A stretch of 64,000 bases of DNA, taken from contig CBDBEN010000005.1 of assembly GCA_965204405.1 (NCBI GenBank), positions 2,356,001-2,420,000 on the forward strand, in the 5' to 3' direction. Below the pieces are notes generated by a model. The model was given only the letters and a program-made list of their open reading frames with translations. It had not been told where the DNA came from and ran no database searches. The DNA comes from JANQPX01 sp965204405. Lineage in GTDB: Bacteria > Pseudomonadota > Alphaproteobacteria > Geminicoccales > Geminicoccaceae. Every line of letters begins with the position of its first letter. The stretch's first letter is position 1. Shown piece by piece: positions 8,705 through 18,307 of this stretch. A program made the translations under genes and the position numbers.

Positions 8705-8733
8705 AAAAAAAGGCCGATGCGTTAGCATCGACC
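8705..8733 (-). terminator. Rho-independent terminator without an assigned gene
   Basis: On the minus strand GGTCGATGC-TAAC-GCATCGGCC forms a 9-bp stem (one G-T pair) with a four-base loop, directly followed by seven T. No convincing protein gene lies upstream on that strand, so it may end a small RNA, or act as an attenuator before the 30-residue peptide gene. Confidence 0.7.
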
Positions 8734-9045
8734 ATGCGTCGGCGGCCTCCTGTATGCTGGTGCGCTCGCACGTCATTTGTGGAGCGCACTCGTTGACAGT
8801 ATTCGCAACGCTGCGTAGGAGACCGCAGGAGAACTTTAGGTTACGACCTGGCGGCGATCAAGCCTCAGCGAAACCGGATCACTGGGCCGCAAGCCAACTT
8901 GGTCCAAAGTCGTCTTCATCGCGAATGCGCTGCCGGTCGATCATTGTGTCCCGCCTATTCAATAACAAAAAAAGGGCTATGGGACCTCGCAATTATCATG
9001 ATCCTGTAAGTGCAGAACCATGTGTACGAAAGGACCTGGGTACAT

Positions 9046-9815
9046 ATGTGCAACGATCCTATCAAGCTATCACCACTTAATCGCTTGAGTATGACATTTG
9101 ACGCGGAGCTGAGCCTGGACAAGGCTGGTATCTTTGGGTTGGAAACCTACGAAAAATTTCTGGAAATGCAGGGGATTTCTGAGGCCAAACTTGAGAGAAT
9201 AATAAAATCTACACTCTTTACAGATGCACTTTTGTTCTTGGTATTAAATGGCCATAGCTGGCCAATTCCAGGTTTCGGAAGCCCGGTTTCATCAATACCA
9301 GCAATACAAGAAATTCTGCTTTTTATGTCATCATTGTCATTTTTATTTCTATGCACAACATTTATCACAAATCAATGCTATGTAGCGATCATTAGTCAAT
9401 TTGGAAATCGGATCGTAGATAGTAATTTGATTGATCCTTATTTCTTTACCGCATCGCGCATGCATTTTGATTTATTTCTGAAGCTGTTCAGATCGAAGTT
9501 AAACATATGGGGTGCAGATTTTTACCAACACAATCGAGGCTTTGAAATCTTCACAAGCGCAATAAACAAGATAGTCTTTTTCATCACTCTTGTGTTCCCA
9601 ACCATGCACCTTCTTCTGACCGTGGCGACATCTGTTCATATCTGGAATGCGGATGGTGTTTTTTTTTTGTCAAGGTGTTTCTGATTGCGGCGGTTACACT
9701 GATTAATCTAGGTGCTTTGGCGATGATTGTTGGCATGACGAAGGAATTCAACTTCAAGACTATTCAGCCACAACCTAATTTGGCTGAGGAGGGGGCCAGC
9801 GACTTACCTGAATAG
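9046..9815 (+). pseudogene. Multi-pass membrane protein broken at a run of ten T
   Basis: ATG 9046 follows GAAAGGA and opens a frame for an AT-rich gene with a soluble N-terminus (about 55 residues) and three hydrophobic helices. The frame stops at 9684 just after a run of ten T (9659-9668). With one more T, reading continues as FVKVFLIAAVTLINLGALAM and a polar tail to TAG at 9813-9815, restoring a fourth transmembrane helix. So the intact protein would have about 256 residues. The base composition is far more AT-rich than neighbours, a sign of foreign origin. I recognise no family. The shift may be decay, a sequencing error, or slippage on the homopolymer. Confidence 0.65.
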
Positions 9816-9857
9816 GCCATTCGCGGCCTATGGCGGCGTCTTCGCTGGTCAACACGC

Positions 9858-10274
9858 CTAGGCATCGTTCCAGCCTACTTGCTTCAGAGCTTTGTCCAGC
9901 GCCATGCCACTGCCGACAAGGCCGCTAACTGCCCGCGCACGGCCGGCACTGTCGGCCGCCGCCAGCGGCGTAACCAGGTCGAGCTTTAGCTCTGGATCGT
10001 CAAGCTTCTTGGCGAGCTCGGCGCTGCCAACCTTGGCGACCGGTGCTAGGGACCAAAGGACGGCGTGTCGCTGCCCTTCGCGCAACGCTGCGCTCTGAGC
10101 CATCGCAGAGAACAGGATCGGCGGAATGCCGTAAGCGGCTAGAATGGTGCTCCTGACCGCTTCCCAATGGCCTGCAAGCTCAAGCCCGCGAATGTCCGGT
10201 GTCAGCTGCTTGGCGTCCCAATCGCCCTGAGGCGGCGGCGCGCCGGCGGTGAGGCTCTTGACTGACTCAACCAA
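9858..10274 (-). pseudogene. Phage portal protein (HK97-like), C-terminal fragment
   Basis: About 138 residues with AAYGIPPILFSA and REGQRHAVLWSLAPVAKVGS match the C-terminal region of HK97-type portal proteins, which contact the genome-packaging channel. The N-terminal two thirds are absent; immediately upstream on this strand is a primase-like fragment that is out of context, so two phage genes were joined by deletion. This is prophage debris rather than a working gene. Confidence 0.6.
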
Positions 10275-10285
10275 GGCAAGGTCGT

Positions 10286-10408
10286 CGTCTCGCGTGTGAC
10301 TAGGTCGAGCACGCCACCACCTTCGCCGGATTGATGATCATAGAATGTGCCTCGCATGAGGTTCACTGCCAACGAATCCCTTGCTGCCAAAGCGTAGTTT
10401 TCGCCCAT
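10286..10408 (-). pseudogene. Phage/plasmid primase-like fragment
   Basis: About 40 residues, including GTFYDHQSGEGGGVLDLVTR, match the N-terminal region of toprim-type primase/helicase proteins of phages and plasmids, where the G-G-G-V-x-D-L box is conserved. The fragment is cut on both sides: a truncated IS3 transposase lies beyond 10440 and portal-protein DNA lies below 10280. Confidence 0.5.
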
Positions 10409-10439
10409 TCAACAACGAGCGGTTTCTCACTCAGTTCTG

Positions 10440-11239
10440 TGTGTTCGAGAGACGGGTTTGCCGCGTGCTGGGCCAGCATCGGTCCACGCAGCGATATCGG
10501 CCATGCGGACGAGCTGACGAGGACCAACTGGTGGCGGATATGATCGAGCTTGCCCGGCAATATGGTCGTTATGGCTATCGGCGGATTGCGGCTCTGCTCA
10601 GGGATGCGGGGTGGCAGGTCAGCGACGGCCGTGTCGAACGTCTCTGGCGGCGCGAGGGGCTGAAGGTACCTGCCAAGCAACCGAAGAAGGGGCGGCTTTG
10701 GCTGAATGACGGATCCTGCGTTCGTCTGCGGCCAGCCCATCGGAACCATGTCTGGTCATATGACTTCGTTCATTGTCGGACCGACGATGGGCGGGCTTTC
10801 AGGGCCTTGAACATTCTGGACGAGTTCAGTCGAGAATGTCTGGCGATCCGGGTGAAGCGGAAGCTGAACTCGACGGACGTGATCGATATCCTGACCGACC
10901 TCTTCATCCTGCGCGGACCACCCGTTTTCATTCGCAGCGACAACGGACCCGAATTCGTTGCCGAAGCGGTTCGAGCCTGGATCGAAGCGGTCGGCGCCAA
11001 GACCACCTTCATCGAGCCAGGAAGCCCTTGGGAGAACGGCTATGTGGAGAGCTTCAATGCCAGGCTACGAGACGAGCTGCTTGGACGGCGAGATCTTCTA
11101 CTCACTGAAGGAGGCACAGATCATCATCGAAGGCTGGCGCAAACACTACAACACCAAGCGGCCTCACAGCGCCTTGGGATACCGACCTCCAGCACCCGAA
11201 ACCATCATCCCCCTGGAGCAAAGACCAACAATGCACTAA
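10440..11239 (+). pseudogene. IS3-family (IS407-type) transposase OrfB, 5'-truncated and frameshifted
   Basis: The integrase core is clear: HRNHVWSYDFVHCRTDDGRA supplies the first Asp, IRSDNGPEFV the second and the Glu follows in NGYVESFNARLRDELL. After DELL an extra G near 11084 shifts the frame; the correct C-terminus continues in the other frame as DGEIFYSLKEAQIIIEGWR to HYNTKRPHSALGYRPPAPE and stops at 11239. OrfA and the left end are missing, replaced by the primase fragment. The element cannot transpose by itself. Confidence 0.85.
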
Positions 11240-11464
11240 CAATCACACCGGACCAGTCAGATAGGGCTGCTCAGCCCCAGGACGCCGCCGCGTGAGCGCT
11301 ATTCATCCAAAGACACATAGCGCGGCACCATGCATTCGCGGAATAAACATGCCAACCGGATAGCGGCGAACGAAAAGGGGATGGATAGGGAAGGGTGTCG
11401 GTTTTTGCTACTGTGCGGGGTGCGTTGGATGGCGAGCTCGATTTTTCGCCTCGGATTAACGGCG

Positions 11465-11710
11465 TCAGCTTCCGACGAAGGTGACACCTCCGAAGAGCAG
11501 CCCAAAGGATTCGTTCAGCATCTCGATGGCATATGGCGCAATCAAAACAGTAGCCATGATCAAGACGACTACCAACAAGTAGATCAGGAGATTCCTGACG
11601 GCGTTGATATCTTCACGCGTAAGGCGAATCTCCTCTAGCAGTTCTTGGTGCTTGAATCCACTGGCCTCAGAGTACCCTTCGATGGCATCGGATTCTTTAC
11701 TCAACATCAT
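11465..11710 (-). CDS. Small single-pass membrane protein, unknown function
   Basis: About 81 residues if ATG 11710 is used (GTG or ATG codons further upstream are in frame; AGGAG lies about 11 bases before this start). Residues about 12-38 are charged and helical, and a strong transmembrane helix follows (NLLIYLLVVVLIMATVLIAP), ending in a Gly-rich tail. No family is recognised. It sits beside another unknown exported-protein gene on the same strand within the decayed island, so both may be cargo. Confidence 0.5.
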   Translation of the reverse strand: MMLSKESDAIEGYSEASGFKHQELLEEIRLTREDINAVRNLLIYLLVVVLIMATVLIAPYAIEMLNESFGLLFGGVTFVGS

Positions 11711-11818
11711 CACGGCGTTCACTCCTTATTGTTCATTGATTATAGGAGTGGCCTAGCCAGCGGTTTTGCACAGTTCAAGGAAGAACGCGCCTTCGATGCT
11801 GCGCTTTGCACGGTGGGA

Positions 11819-12247
11819 TCACTCTCCTTCCCGGACATAGTCGAGCATAATGTCGACGATGGATTTCTGCATCCAAATCAGATTTTGGCAAACCTGCAAC
11901 GTGCCTTCGATCTCTCCCCTTGGGGTGATTGGCATGACCGCATCCCACGAATCAAATTCCAAAGCTGCGATGGATTTTGCCCACTCAAAAGACTTTCGCA
12001 CATCTGCGTTGACCTGGAGCCTCAAATAGGCCGCCGCCGTCTTCGCCTCACGTGCTACGCGGTCGATCTCTATGGTCGTGGCAGCATTGGTCTCGACATC
12101 TGCGTAGGCGGACCAAAAACCCGAACAGCGCGCCAGGTCATTCGCGATTGGGTCAGCAGCATCTTCGGGCAGTCCGAGACGTTCAAGCGCTCCGCTCCAA
12201 GCTGCACTGTGCCAAGCAAAAACCAGCGTCATGAGCATAAGCCTCAT
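11819..12247 (-). CDS. Secreted or periplasmic protein of unknown function
   Basis: About 142 residues starting MRLMLMTLVFAWHSAAWSGA, a signal peptide with likely cleavage near WSGA. ATG 12247 follows GGGGGAAA, a good ribosome binding site, and is preferred to a start at 12304. The mature part has two Cys residues (RCSGF and QVCQN) that could form a disulfide and is mostly helical. Nothing in it identifies a function. It lies 109 bases upstream of the small membrane-protein gene on the same strand and may be cotranscribed with it. Confidence 0.55.
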   Translation of the reverse strand: MRLMLMTLVFAWHSAAWSGALERLGLPEDAADPIANDLARCSGFWSAYADVETNAATTIEIDRVAREAKTAAAYLRLQVNADVRKSFEWAKSIAALEFDSWDAVMPITPRGEIEGTLQVCQNLIWMQKSIVDIMLDYVREGE

Positions 12248-12309
12248 CACGTTTCCCCCCATTTTTTTTATTATGGAAGTGGCGTAGCCGGTGGGTGCCA
12301 GCAAAGCAA

Positions 12310-13137
12310 TGAGAAATCGAGGTCTTTTGGCGCGCGCCGAAGTGCATCACAGGATTCCCTTATCCCGGAGCCCTGGCACGCGTCCGCACCGAACACAGCC
12401 GCTGGATCGCCCATCCGCGGCCAGAGCTTTTCTGGGGGCAAATCCGGCAAAGGCAAGGCGTCATGCCTCGATTATGGCGCTCCCTTCGGGTCGAGCGCCA
12501 CCGTCCACCGGACGTTAAATCCCAGTGATGGGCGTTTCCTCCCTGGCTTTCCCGCTCGGTGCCGATGTCGTGGCGGGCGGGCCTTCTCCTTGCCCTGATT
12601 TCACAGTACTTGCTCTGAGAAGGCCGATAAAGATCAATGCTCTAGCGATAGAAACGGCGAGCGGGGAAGGGGGTTTGTAAAAAGGGGAAGGTGACCCGGG
12701 ACGGGCAGGACACATGCCCCGGATCTGCTCGGGAGGAGCACGATCACGGTAACGCCAAGTGGTTGAGGAACGATGAAGACAGGCTGGTCTGAAGGGATGG
12801 GCGACCCGAGACGGAGAGGAGGCAATTCCCAGGGAGAGGGCAGGGGGGATCGGTCACCCTTGGAAGTTTGGCCAGCCCGCCCGCGTCGGTGGGATCGGAA
12901 CCGACTTTCACTGCTCGCCTCAGAAGTGCCGGGCGCGCTGGCGAAACTTCCTAATTCACAGTTTTCCATCTGTGATTTCGTAAAATGCAACGGATGCTAT
13001 CATGAGGTGAGAATGAAAAAATGGCTAGCCCAAATGTGCGCCGAGCAGCTGCAAGCCTTGGGAACAAGGCAAAGGAACCCAGGCTTGGCGTTGCCTGGGC
13101 TCCATAAATTCGATCGACCTGAGGTTGGAGGAGTTAC
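12310..13137. other. Long stretch without a convincing gene
   Basis: About 830 bases between the exported-protein gene and the terminase relic. Frames are open in places on both strands, but none has a ribosome binding site together with a recognisable domain or natural composition. A purine-rich G-heavy segment (12650-12850) is conspicuous. I see no RNA gene or repeat. Confidence 0.4.
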
Positions 13138-13203
13138 ATGGCTAACAGCTATATAAACCAAAAAGTCCATATATTGTGGCTGACTATAGAAATTAAAGGT
13201 TGA
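13138..13203 (+). CDS. Possible 21-residue peptide with strong ribosome binding site
   Basis: ATG 13138 follows TTGGAGGAGTTAC, one of the best ribosome binding sites in the island, and encodes MANSYINQKVHILWLTIEIK plus Gly before TGA. The DNA is much more AT-rich than its surroundings. The peptide has no known family. It may be a leader peptide or chance. Confidence 0.25.
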   Translation: MANSYINQKVHILWLTIEIKG

Positions 13204-13402
13204 TATAGATGCGGCGAGTTGGAGGAACGGGCCTTGGATCTTCATAACCCCTGAACGCGCTGGACAGTAGTCGTGAATGGTGAACAAAGAATGAGCCTTG
13301 CAGTCGCAAATCGGATGTCGGTCGCTGCCCGATGATGTTCGGGCAGATCTTGACGCGCATAAGGCTGCGTTGCTCGCTGATGGTGTCGTTAGTGATTGAG
13401 CG

Positions 13403-14933
13403 TTGATCTCCCGAAGTGATTCCGAAAAGCGCTATCTGAGGGTTTCGAACCTTGACAATGACCATCACCGCTGGGAGGCAATGCGCGACCTGGCGCTAAC
13501 CGATCTCTACTATATGCTGACTTGGGTGCTGGGCAGGACGGACGCCCGCCGTGATTGGGTCTATGACCGCATGCCGGGAAGTGCAGGCATCGCCCCACGG
13601 TCACCTTGATCTGTGGGCGCGCTACCACTTCAAATCGAGCCTGATCGCCGTCGCGCTGACCATCTTTGACATCATGCGCGATCCCGAAATTACCTTCGGC
13701 ATCTTCTCGTTCAAGGCTGGCGCTGCTCAGGACATCGTTGCCCAGATCAAGCAGGAGTTCGAATCACGTAATACACTGCGCTGGCTGTTCCCCGATATCA
13801 TATGGGACAAGCCGTCGAGGGATGCGACTTCGTGGTCGATCCAGGGCGGCATCACCGTTATGCGCAAGGGCAACCCGCGTGAATGCAAGGTCGAGGGCCA
13901 CAGCTACATGGAAGGGGCGCCGGTCGGCAAACACTTCAAGGTGACCCTCGGCGACGATCTGGTGACGCAAGACACGGTGCAGTCGCCGGAGATGATCACC
14001 AAATCGATCAAGGCGATCGAGCTGATGAGCCCGCTGGGCACCGAGGATTGCGTAAAGCGGTTCCTCGGCACGCGCTATCACTTCCAAGATCCCTATCAGG
14101 CCATGATCGACAAAGGCTCGGTCAAGGTCCGCTGCTATCCGGCCGAAGACGAGGACGCCAAACTGGTGCTGCTCACGCGTGAGAAGCTCGACGCTGAGCG
14201 GGTCGAGATGACACCACTGACATACGCCGCACAAATGAAGCTCGATCCAAAGATGGACAGCACGGCCGGCTTTCTTGAGGAGTGGCTCCGCTACTACGAC
14301 GAGGAGCCAAGCCACTCGACGATGAACGTCTATATCTTGGTCGATCCGGCGAACGAGAAGAAGAAAACCAGCGACTGGACGGTGATGTTCGTCATCGGCC
14401 TCGGGGCTAATCACAACTATTATGTGCTGGACATCATCCGCGATCGGCTGAAGCTTGGCGATCGGGCGCGCAAGCTCATTGATCTGCATCGGAAATGGAG
14501 CCCTAACCCGCGCAAGAGGGTCAACGGCATTGGCTATGAGAAATACGGCAAAGATGCAGATATCGAGGCGATTGAAGCCGTCCAGGCCGAGGAAACCTAC
14601 CGTTTCGACATCACGCCGCCAGGCGGCAACCTGAGTAAGCGCGACCGCATTAACCGCCTCGAACCGGTGTTCTTTGCGGGCCGTGTCTATCTGCCTCGCC
14701 GGCTGCTCTACACGCAATATGATGGGACGACCGTCGACCTTGTTCATCACTTCATCCAGCAGGAATACAAGCCCTATCCTGCGATTCAGCATGACGACAT
14801 GCTCGACGATCTCGCATGCATTCTCGATGAAGATATGCGCGTCGTCTGGCCCAAACCCAAGCCGTCGAAGGGCGAGCAGGAGGTCAAGAAGTGGATGAGC
14901 GGCAGCGGCCGTAGCTCGTGGATGGCGGGGTGA
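13403..14933 (+). pseudogene. Phage terminase large subunit, frameshifted
   Basis: Two overlapping frames make one protein. The first encodes ALTDLYYMLTWVLGR and WVYDR; one extra A near 13570 breaks it, and the second frame continues as CREVQASPHGHLDLWARYH with KSSLIAVALTIFDI, then the nuclease half with VDPANEKKKTSDWT and HDDMLDDLACILDEDMR. This is the order of TerL proteins, which package phage DNA with an N-terminal ATPase and a C-terminal RNase-H-like nuclease. The start of the gene is also decayed (a stop at about 13398). No small terminase, capsid or tail genes accompany it, so it is prophage residue. Confidence 0.8.
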
Positions 14934-15018
14934 GGATGGAATTAAACGGTTGAATTCTGCAATGTCCTGCTGCATCAAAGTAGCAATTTTCAAGTAGGTT
15001 GAGGATAAATGTGAGCGT

Positions 15019-15840
15019 GTGAAGATGAAGGTATTTATTAGCTGGTCGGGAGACCGCAGTAAGGCGCTAGCATCAGCACTCAAGGAATTTCTTCCCGATG
15101 TAAACAACAGCATCGAAGCTTGGATGTCTGAACAAGATATCGGACCAGGCTCACGGTGGAACCAGGAACTCACGCAGCAACTCGATTCGAACAGTTTCGG
15201 CGTGATCTGTCTGACTCCAGAGAATTTGACATCTCCCTGGGTCCTTTTCGAAGCGGGCGCGCTGTCGAAGAGTATGGATGACTCACGGGTAGTTCCTTAC
15301 CGCCTCGGGCTAGATGCTGCCGATGTGCCGAACCCGTTGGCACAATTCCAAGGCGTCGACGCTGGCAAAAGCGGAACAAGGTGCCTCATCGGGAGTCTCA
15401 ACGATGGTTGTGAAATCAAACTAGAGCCCGATCGTTTGAATCGACAGTTTTTGCGAGTCTGGCCAGATTTGGAGTCGGTGATCGCTAGGATACCAAAATC
15501 GAATGTTGAAGCAGCAATACAACGCTCCGAACGCGAACTGTTAGAGGAGGTTCTTGGGATTGCCAGAGAGCTGCGAGCCAGTAGCGTTTCATCGCGCCCA
15601 TCAAAGCATACGGAGTTAACGGGTCAGATGAGAAGGAGGTACTCTGATGAGTTTACAAAGTATCTTTGGCGAGCGGCTACGGACAAAGAAGGCAAAGGAG
15701 ATAAAATCTACAAAAAATTAGATGTAGCGAGGAAATTCTTCGCAGCTGGCGATTTTGAAGCCTTTGAGAATGAGATGGCGGAGATCGAGTTGGATTTTAC
15801 AAGCGATGACTCTGAGCATGGAATAAAACTTCCACTTTGA
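15019..15840 (+). CDS. TIR-domain protein
   Basis: A 273-residue soluble protein. Residues 3-140 form a bacterial TIR domain: KVFISWSGDRSKALA (strand A), EAWMSEQDIGPGSRW, GVICLTPENLTSPWVLFEAG with Glu78 at the position of the catalytic Glu of NAD-cleaving TIR proteins. The C-terminal half is charged and helical (REFLEEVLGIAREL-like segment, then KLDVARKFFAAGDFEAFENE) and could bind a partner. The GTG at 15019 and ATG at 15025 are both possible. Bacterial TIR proteins often act in anti-phage defence or cell suicide by NAD+ depletion. No recognised partner such as ThsA, SAVED or Argonaute is adjacent; it lies between a terminase relic and an IS relic, as cargo often does. Confidence 0.82.
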   Translation: MKMKVFISWSGDRSKALASALKEFLPDVNNSIEAWMSEQDIGPGSRWNQELTQQLDSNSFGVICLTPENLTSPWVLFEAGALSKSMDDSRVVPYRLGLDAADVPNPLAQFQGVDAGKSGTRCLIGSLNDGCEIKLEPDRLNRQFLRVWPDLESVIARIPKSNVEAAIQRSERELLEEVLGIARELRASSVSSRPSKHTELTGQMRRRYSDEFTKYLWRAATDKEGKGDKIYKKLDVARKFFAAGDFEAFENEMAEIELDFTSDDSEHGIKLPL

Positions 15841-15924
15841 AATATTTACTTCATCCGACAACTCGCGCTAGATAGGCATCATGTCCTCAAGCGCGGGTGA
15901 CGCATGGCCACCTATGCCCCGGTC

Positions 15925-16620
15925 CGTTAAAAGGTCATCGCTTTCCGCGAGAGATCATCAACCATGTGGTATAGCTGTAATATCGTTTCAGCCTGAGCCT
16001 GCACGACGTCGAGGAACTGCTGGCCTATCGTGGTGTTGAAGCCAGCTACGAGATGGTGCGGAATTGGGAAGGGAAGTTTGATTCTCTATATGCCGACACG
16101 ATCCGACGCAGCAGACCAAAGGTGGATGACAAGTGGCACCTTGATGACGTGGCGATCAAGATCAGCGGCGAGGTTTTCTACCTCTGGCAGGGCGGTCGAC
16201 CAGCATGGCGATGTGCTCGATATCATGGTTCAGAAACGCCGCGACTAGAAGGCGGCTAAGCATCATTTCCTTACGAAGCTGGTCAAGCATTACGGCCAGC
16301 CTCGGGTGATGATCACCGATAAGCCCAGAAGCTATGGTGCCGCCAATTAAGAGGTCATGTCCGACCTCGATCGCCGTCAGCACAAGGGGCTGAATAACCG
16401 GGCCGAAACATTACACAAGCCGACCCGACGATGAGAACGGGTCAAGCATCGATTTAAATCACCGCATCATGCTCAACGATTTTGCGCCAACCATGATCAG
16501 GTCAACACTCTCTTTCATCCCTATCGCTATCATCTATCCAGAGCAAGCTACAGACACGCAAGAAATTATGCCTTCGTCCTTTGGACCAACTTCACCAATG
16601 AACTCACTGCCGCATAAATC
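15925..16620 (+). pseudogene. IS6-family transposase, heavily degraded
   Basis: Pieces in several frames align in order with an IS6 transposase: SLHDVEELLAYRGVEASYEM, then KWHLDDVAIKISGEVFYLW (catalytic DDE first Asp), MVQKRRD-like, VMITDKPRSYGAAN-like (second Asp) and RHQVNTLFHPYRYHLSRASY-like C-terminus. Several stops and shifts separate them. Neither end was identified. Some 190 further bases to 16809 hold no recognisable gene. Confidence 0.7.
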
Positions 16621-16809
16621 TGGCCAGGCTCGGAGCCTTTTCGGGTTTACCTCATCAACTTAAAGATCCCGTATCAAGTCTTTTGCCGCCAATCGCCGCC
16701 ATTTAAGGGTGTCAAAGAGTTTGATGCCGTCGATTGAGGTCCCAAGCTACCACGTCGTACGCTGGCCTACAGTCTGGAATTGCGCGACTGCAGATCACTC
16801 GCAATGATA

Positions 16810-17556
16810 TCAGTGCTTGATGATCTTGCTGACGAAGTCGCGGCAGCGATCCGTCTTTGGGGCGTCGAATATCTGTTGAGGCGAGCCGATCTCGACCACC
16901 TTGCCGTCCGACATCATGACCACCCGGTGAGAAACTTCGCGGACGAAGGCCATTTCATGGCTGACCAGCACCATGGTGATTCCGTCACGGGACAGATCGC
17001 GGATGGCATCCAAGACCTCGTTGACCATCTCCGGATCAAGGGCGGAGGTGACTTCATCCAGCAGAAGAATTTTCGGCCTGAGCGCCAGGGCACGAGCCAG
17101 CGCCACGCGTTGCTGCTGGCCGCCGGACAGCTGATCGGGATAGGCGTCATGCTTATCGCTCAACCCGACCCTGGCCAGCAGCGCCCGGGCACGCTCCTCA
17201 GCCTCTCGTTTTGGCTCACCCTTGATTTTGACAGGCGCGATCGTGACGTTCCTCAACACGCTCATGTTCTGAAACAGATTGAACTGCTGGAACACCATCG
17301 CCATGCGATCACGCAATGCACGCAGATCCGATCGACTGGCGTAGTCGATAGTGCGATCATCCAATGAAACCGTACCGCCGACGGGTGGCAACAAGCCGAT
17401 CAGCACGCGCATCAGCGTGCTCTTCCCTGAGCCGGACGGGCCGATGACGCTGACAATCTCGCCGGACTCGATCTTGAGGTTGACATCCGAAAGCACCGGC
17501 GTCGACCGATCGTATTGCGCATCCAGATTGCGGATTTCTAACAAGGGCATGATCAT
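16810..17556 (-). CDS. Amino-acid ABC transporter ATP-binding protein
   Basis: A 248-residue ATPase of the polar-amino-acid uptake type (GlnQ/HisP-like). Walker A is GPSGSGKST, the Q-loop is MVFQQFNLF, the signature is LSGGQQQRVALARAL, Walker B is KILLLDEVTSALDPE and the switch His is in LVSHEMAF. ATG 17556 begins 11 bases after the stop of the upstream permease gene. It is the last gene of the SBP-permease-permease-ATPase operon read leftward from 19882 and energises import across the inner membrane. Confidence 0.93.
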   Translation of the reverse strand: MIMPLLEIRNLDAQYDRSTPVLSDVNLKIESGEIVSVIGPSGSGKSTLMRVLIGLLPPVGGTVSLDDRTIDYASRSDLRALRDRMAMVFQQFNLFQNMSVLRNVTIAPVKIKGEPKREAEERARALLARVGLSDKHDAYPDQLSGGQQQRVALARALALRPKILLLDEVTSALDPEMVNEVLDAIRDLSRDGITMVLVSHEMAFVREVSHRVVMMSDGKVVEIGSPQQIFDAPKTDRCRDFVSKIIKH

Positions 17557-17567
17557 GCTTCCGTTTG

Positions 17568-18306
17568 CTAAAGTCCGCTGACCGCCGGCATGGCAGGTGT
17601 CTGCCCACTCTCGGAGGCACGCCCGAACCGGCTTTTCAGGCGCCGTTCGATTCGGCGACCGAGCAATGTCAGCGGGTAGGACAAGGCGAAGTAGAGCAGC
17701 AGGCAGGTTCCGAAAGCGAGGAACGGCGTCGTGCCGATGGAGTTGAAATATTTGCCTGCCGACATCAGCTCGAGCGCACCGATCTGCGAGGTCAGGGAGG
17801 TCTCCTTGATGAACATGACGAAATAGGAAAAGGCGGGTGGTATGATGAAAACCCATGCCTGCGGAACGATGACGTAGAACACGGTCTGCGCGCGGCTGAA
17901 GTTCATCACATCCGCACCCTCCCATTGATTCTTGTGAACGGCTTCGAAGCCTGCGCGAATGATCTCCGCGATATAGGCCGTGGCGATCAGGACGATAGTC
18001 AGGCAAGCCACGGAAAAAAGGCTGAGGCGAAAGCCGAAGCCACGGCTGGCGAACAGCACCAGAAAGGTCAGAACGAGAAAGGGAATGCGTCTGAAAAATC
18101 TCGACATAGGCGACCAGGAGCACACGCAGCGGCAGGAGCCAGGCCGATGGCGAGGTCCTGAAATAGACCAGGACGAAGGCGAGAACGAAACCGCCGGCGC
18201 AACCGATGGCCGCCATCGACAAGGTGGTCGCCAAGGCGCGAAGCCAGTAGATCCCGTTTTCGAGCGTGAAGAAAATCGGCGCTTGGCTGATGATCTGTTC
18301 CAGCAT
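17568..18306 (-). pseudogene. Amino-acid ABC transporter permease 2, frameshifted
   Basis: The N-terminal frame starts at ATG 18306 (MLEQIISQAP) and runs through two transmembrane helices to VLLVAYVEIF. There an apparent extra base near 18091-18097 shifts reading; the other frame continues as RRIPFLVLTFLVLFASRG, the conserved 'EIFRGTPLLVQ' segment, and then the EAA loop (EIIRAGFEAVHKNQWEGADV) to a TAG at 17568. So the whole protein of about 245 residues is present in two frames. The other transporter genes are intact, so a sequencing error or very recent mutation is likely. If real, uptake would be abolished. Confidence 0.85.
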
Positions 18307-18307
18307 G

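Noticed and set aside
8362..8796. Plus-strand frame overlapping tRNA-Leu
   Set aside because: It runs through the tRNA gene and has no start signal or domain.
12650..12850. G-rich purine tract as a structured RNA
   Set aside because: Rich in G runs, but no conserved fold, terminator or promoter could be recognised.
13764..15173. Open frame of 469 codons antisense to the terminase
   Set aside because: Mirror frame of a clear terminase sequence; composition rich in His, Arg and Asp typical of antisense frames.
15019..15840. Thoeris system (ThsA/ThsB) based on the TIR protein
   Set aside because: No SIR2/SLOG-type ThsA gene is adjacent; only terminase and IS relics are found.
8389..16800. Full integrative element with a repeated tRNA 3' end as second attachment site
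   Set aside because: I found no second copy of GGTTCGAGTCCCGGAGGGGC in the window, so boundaries cannot be claimed.
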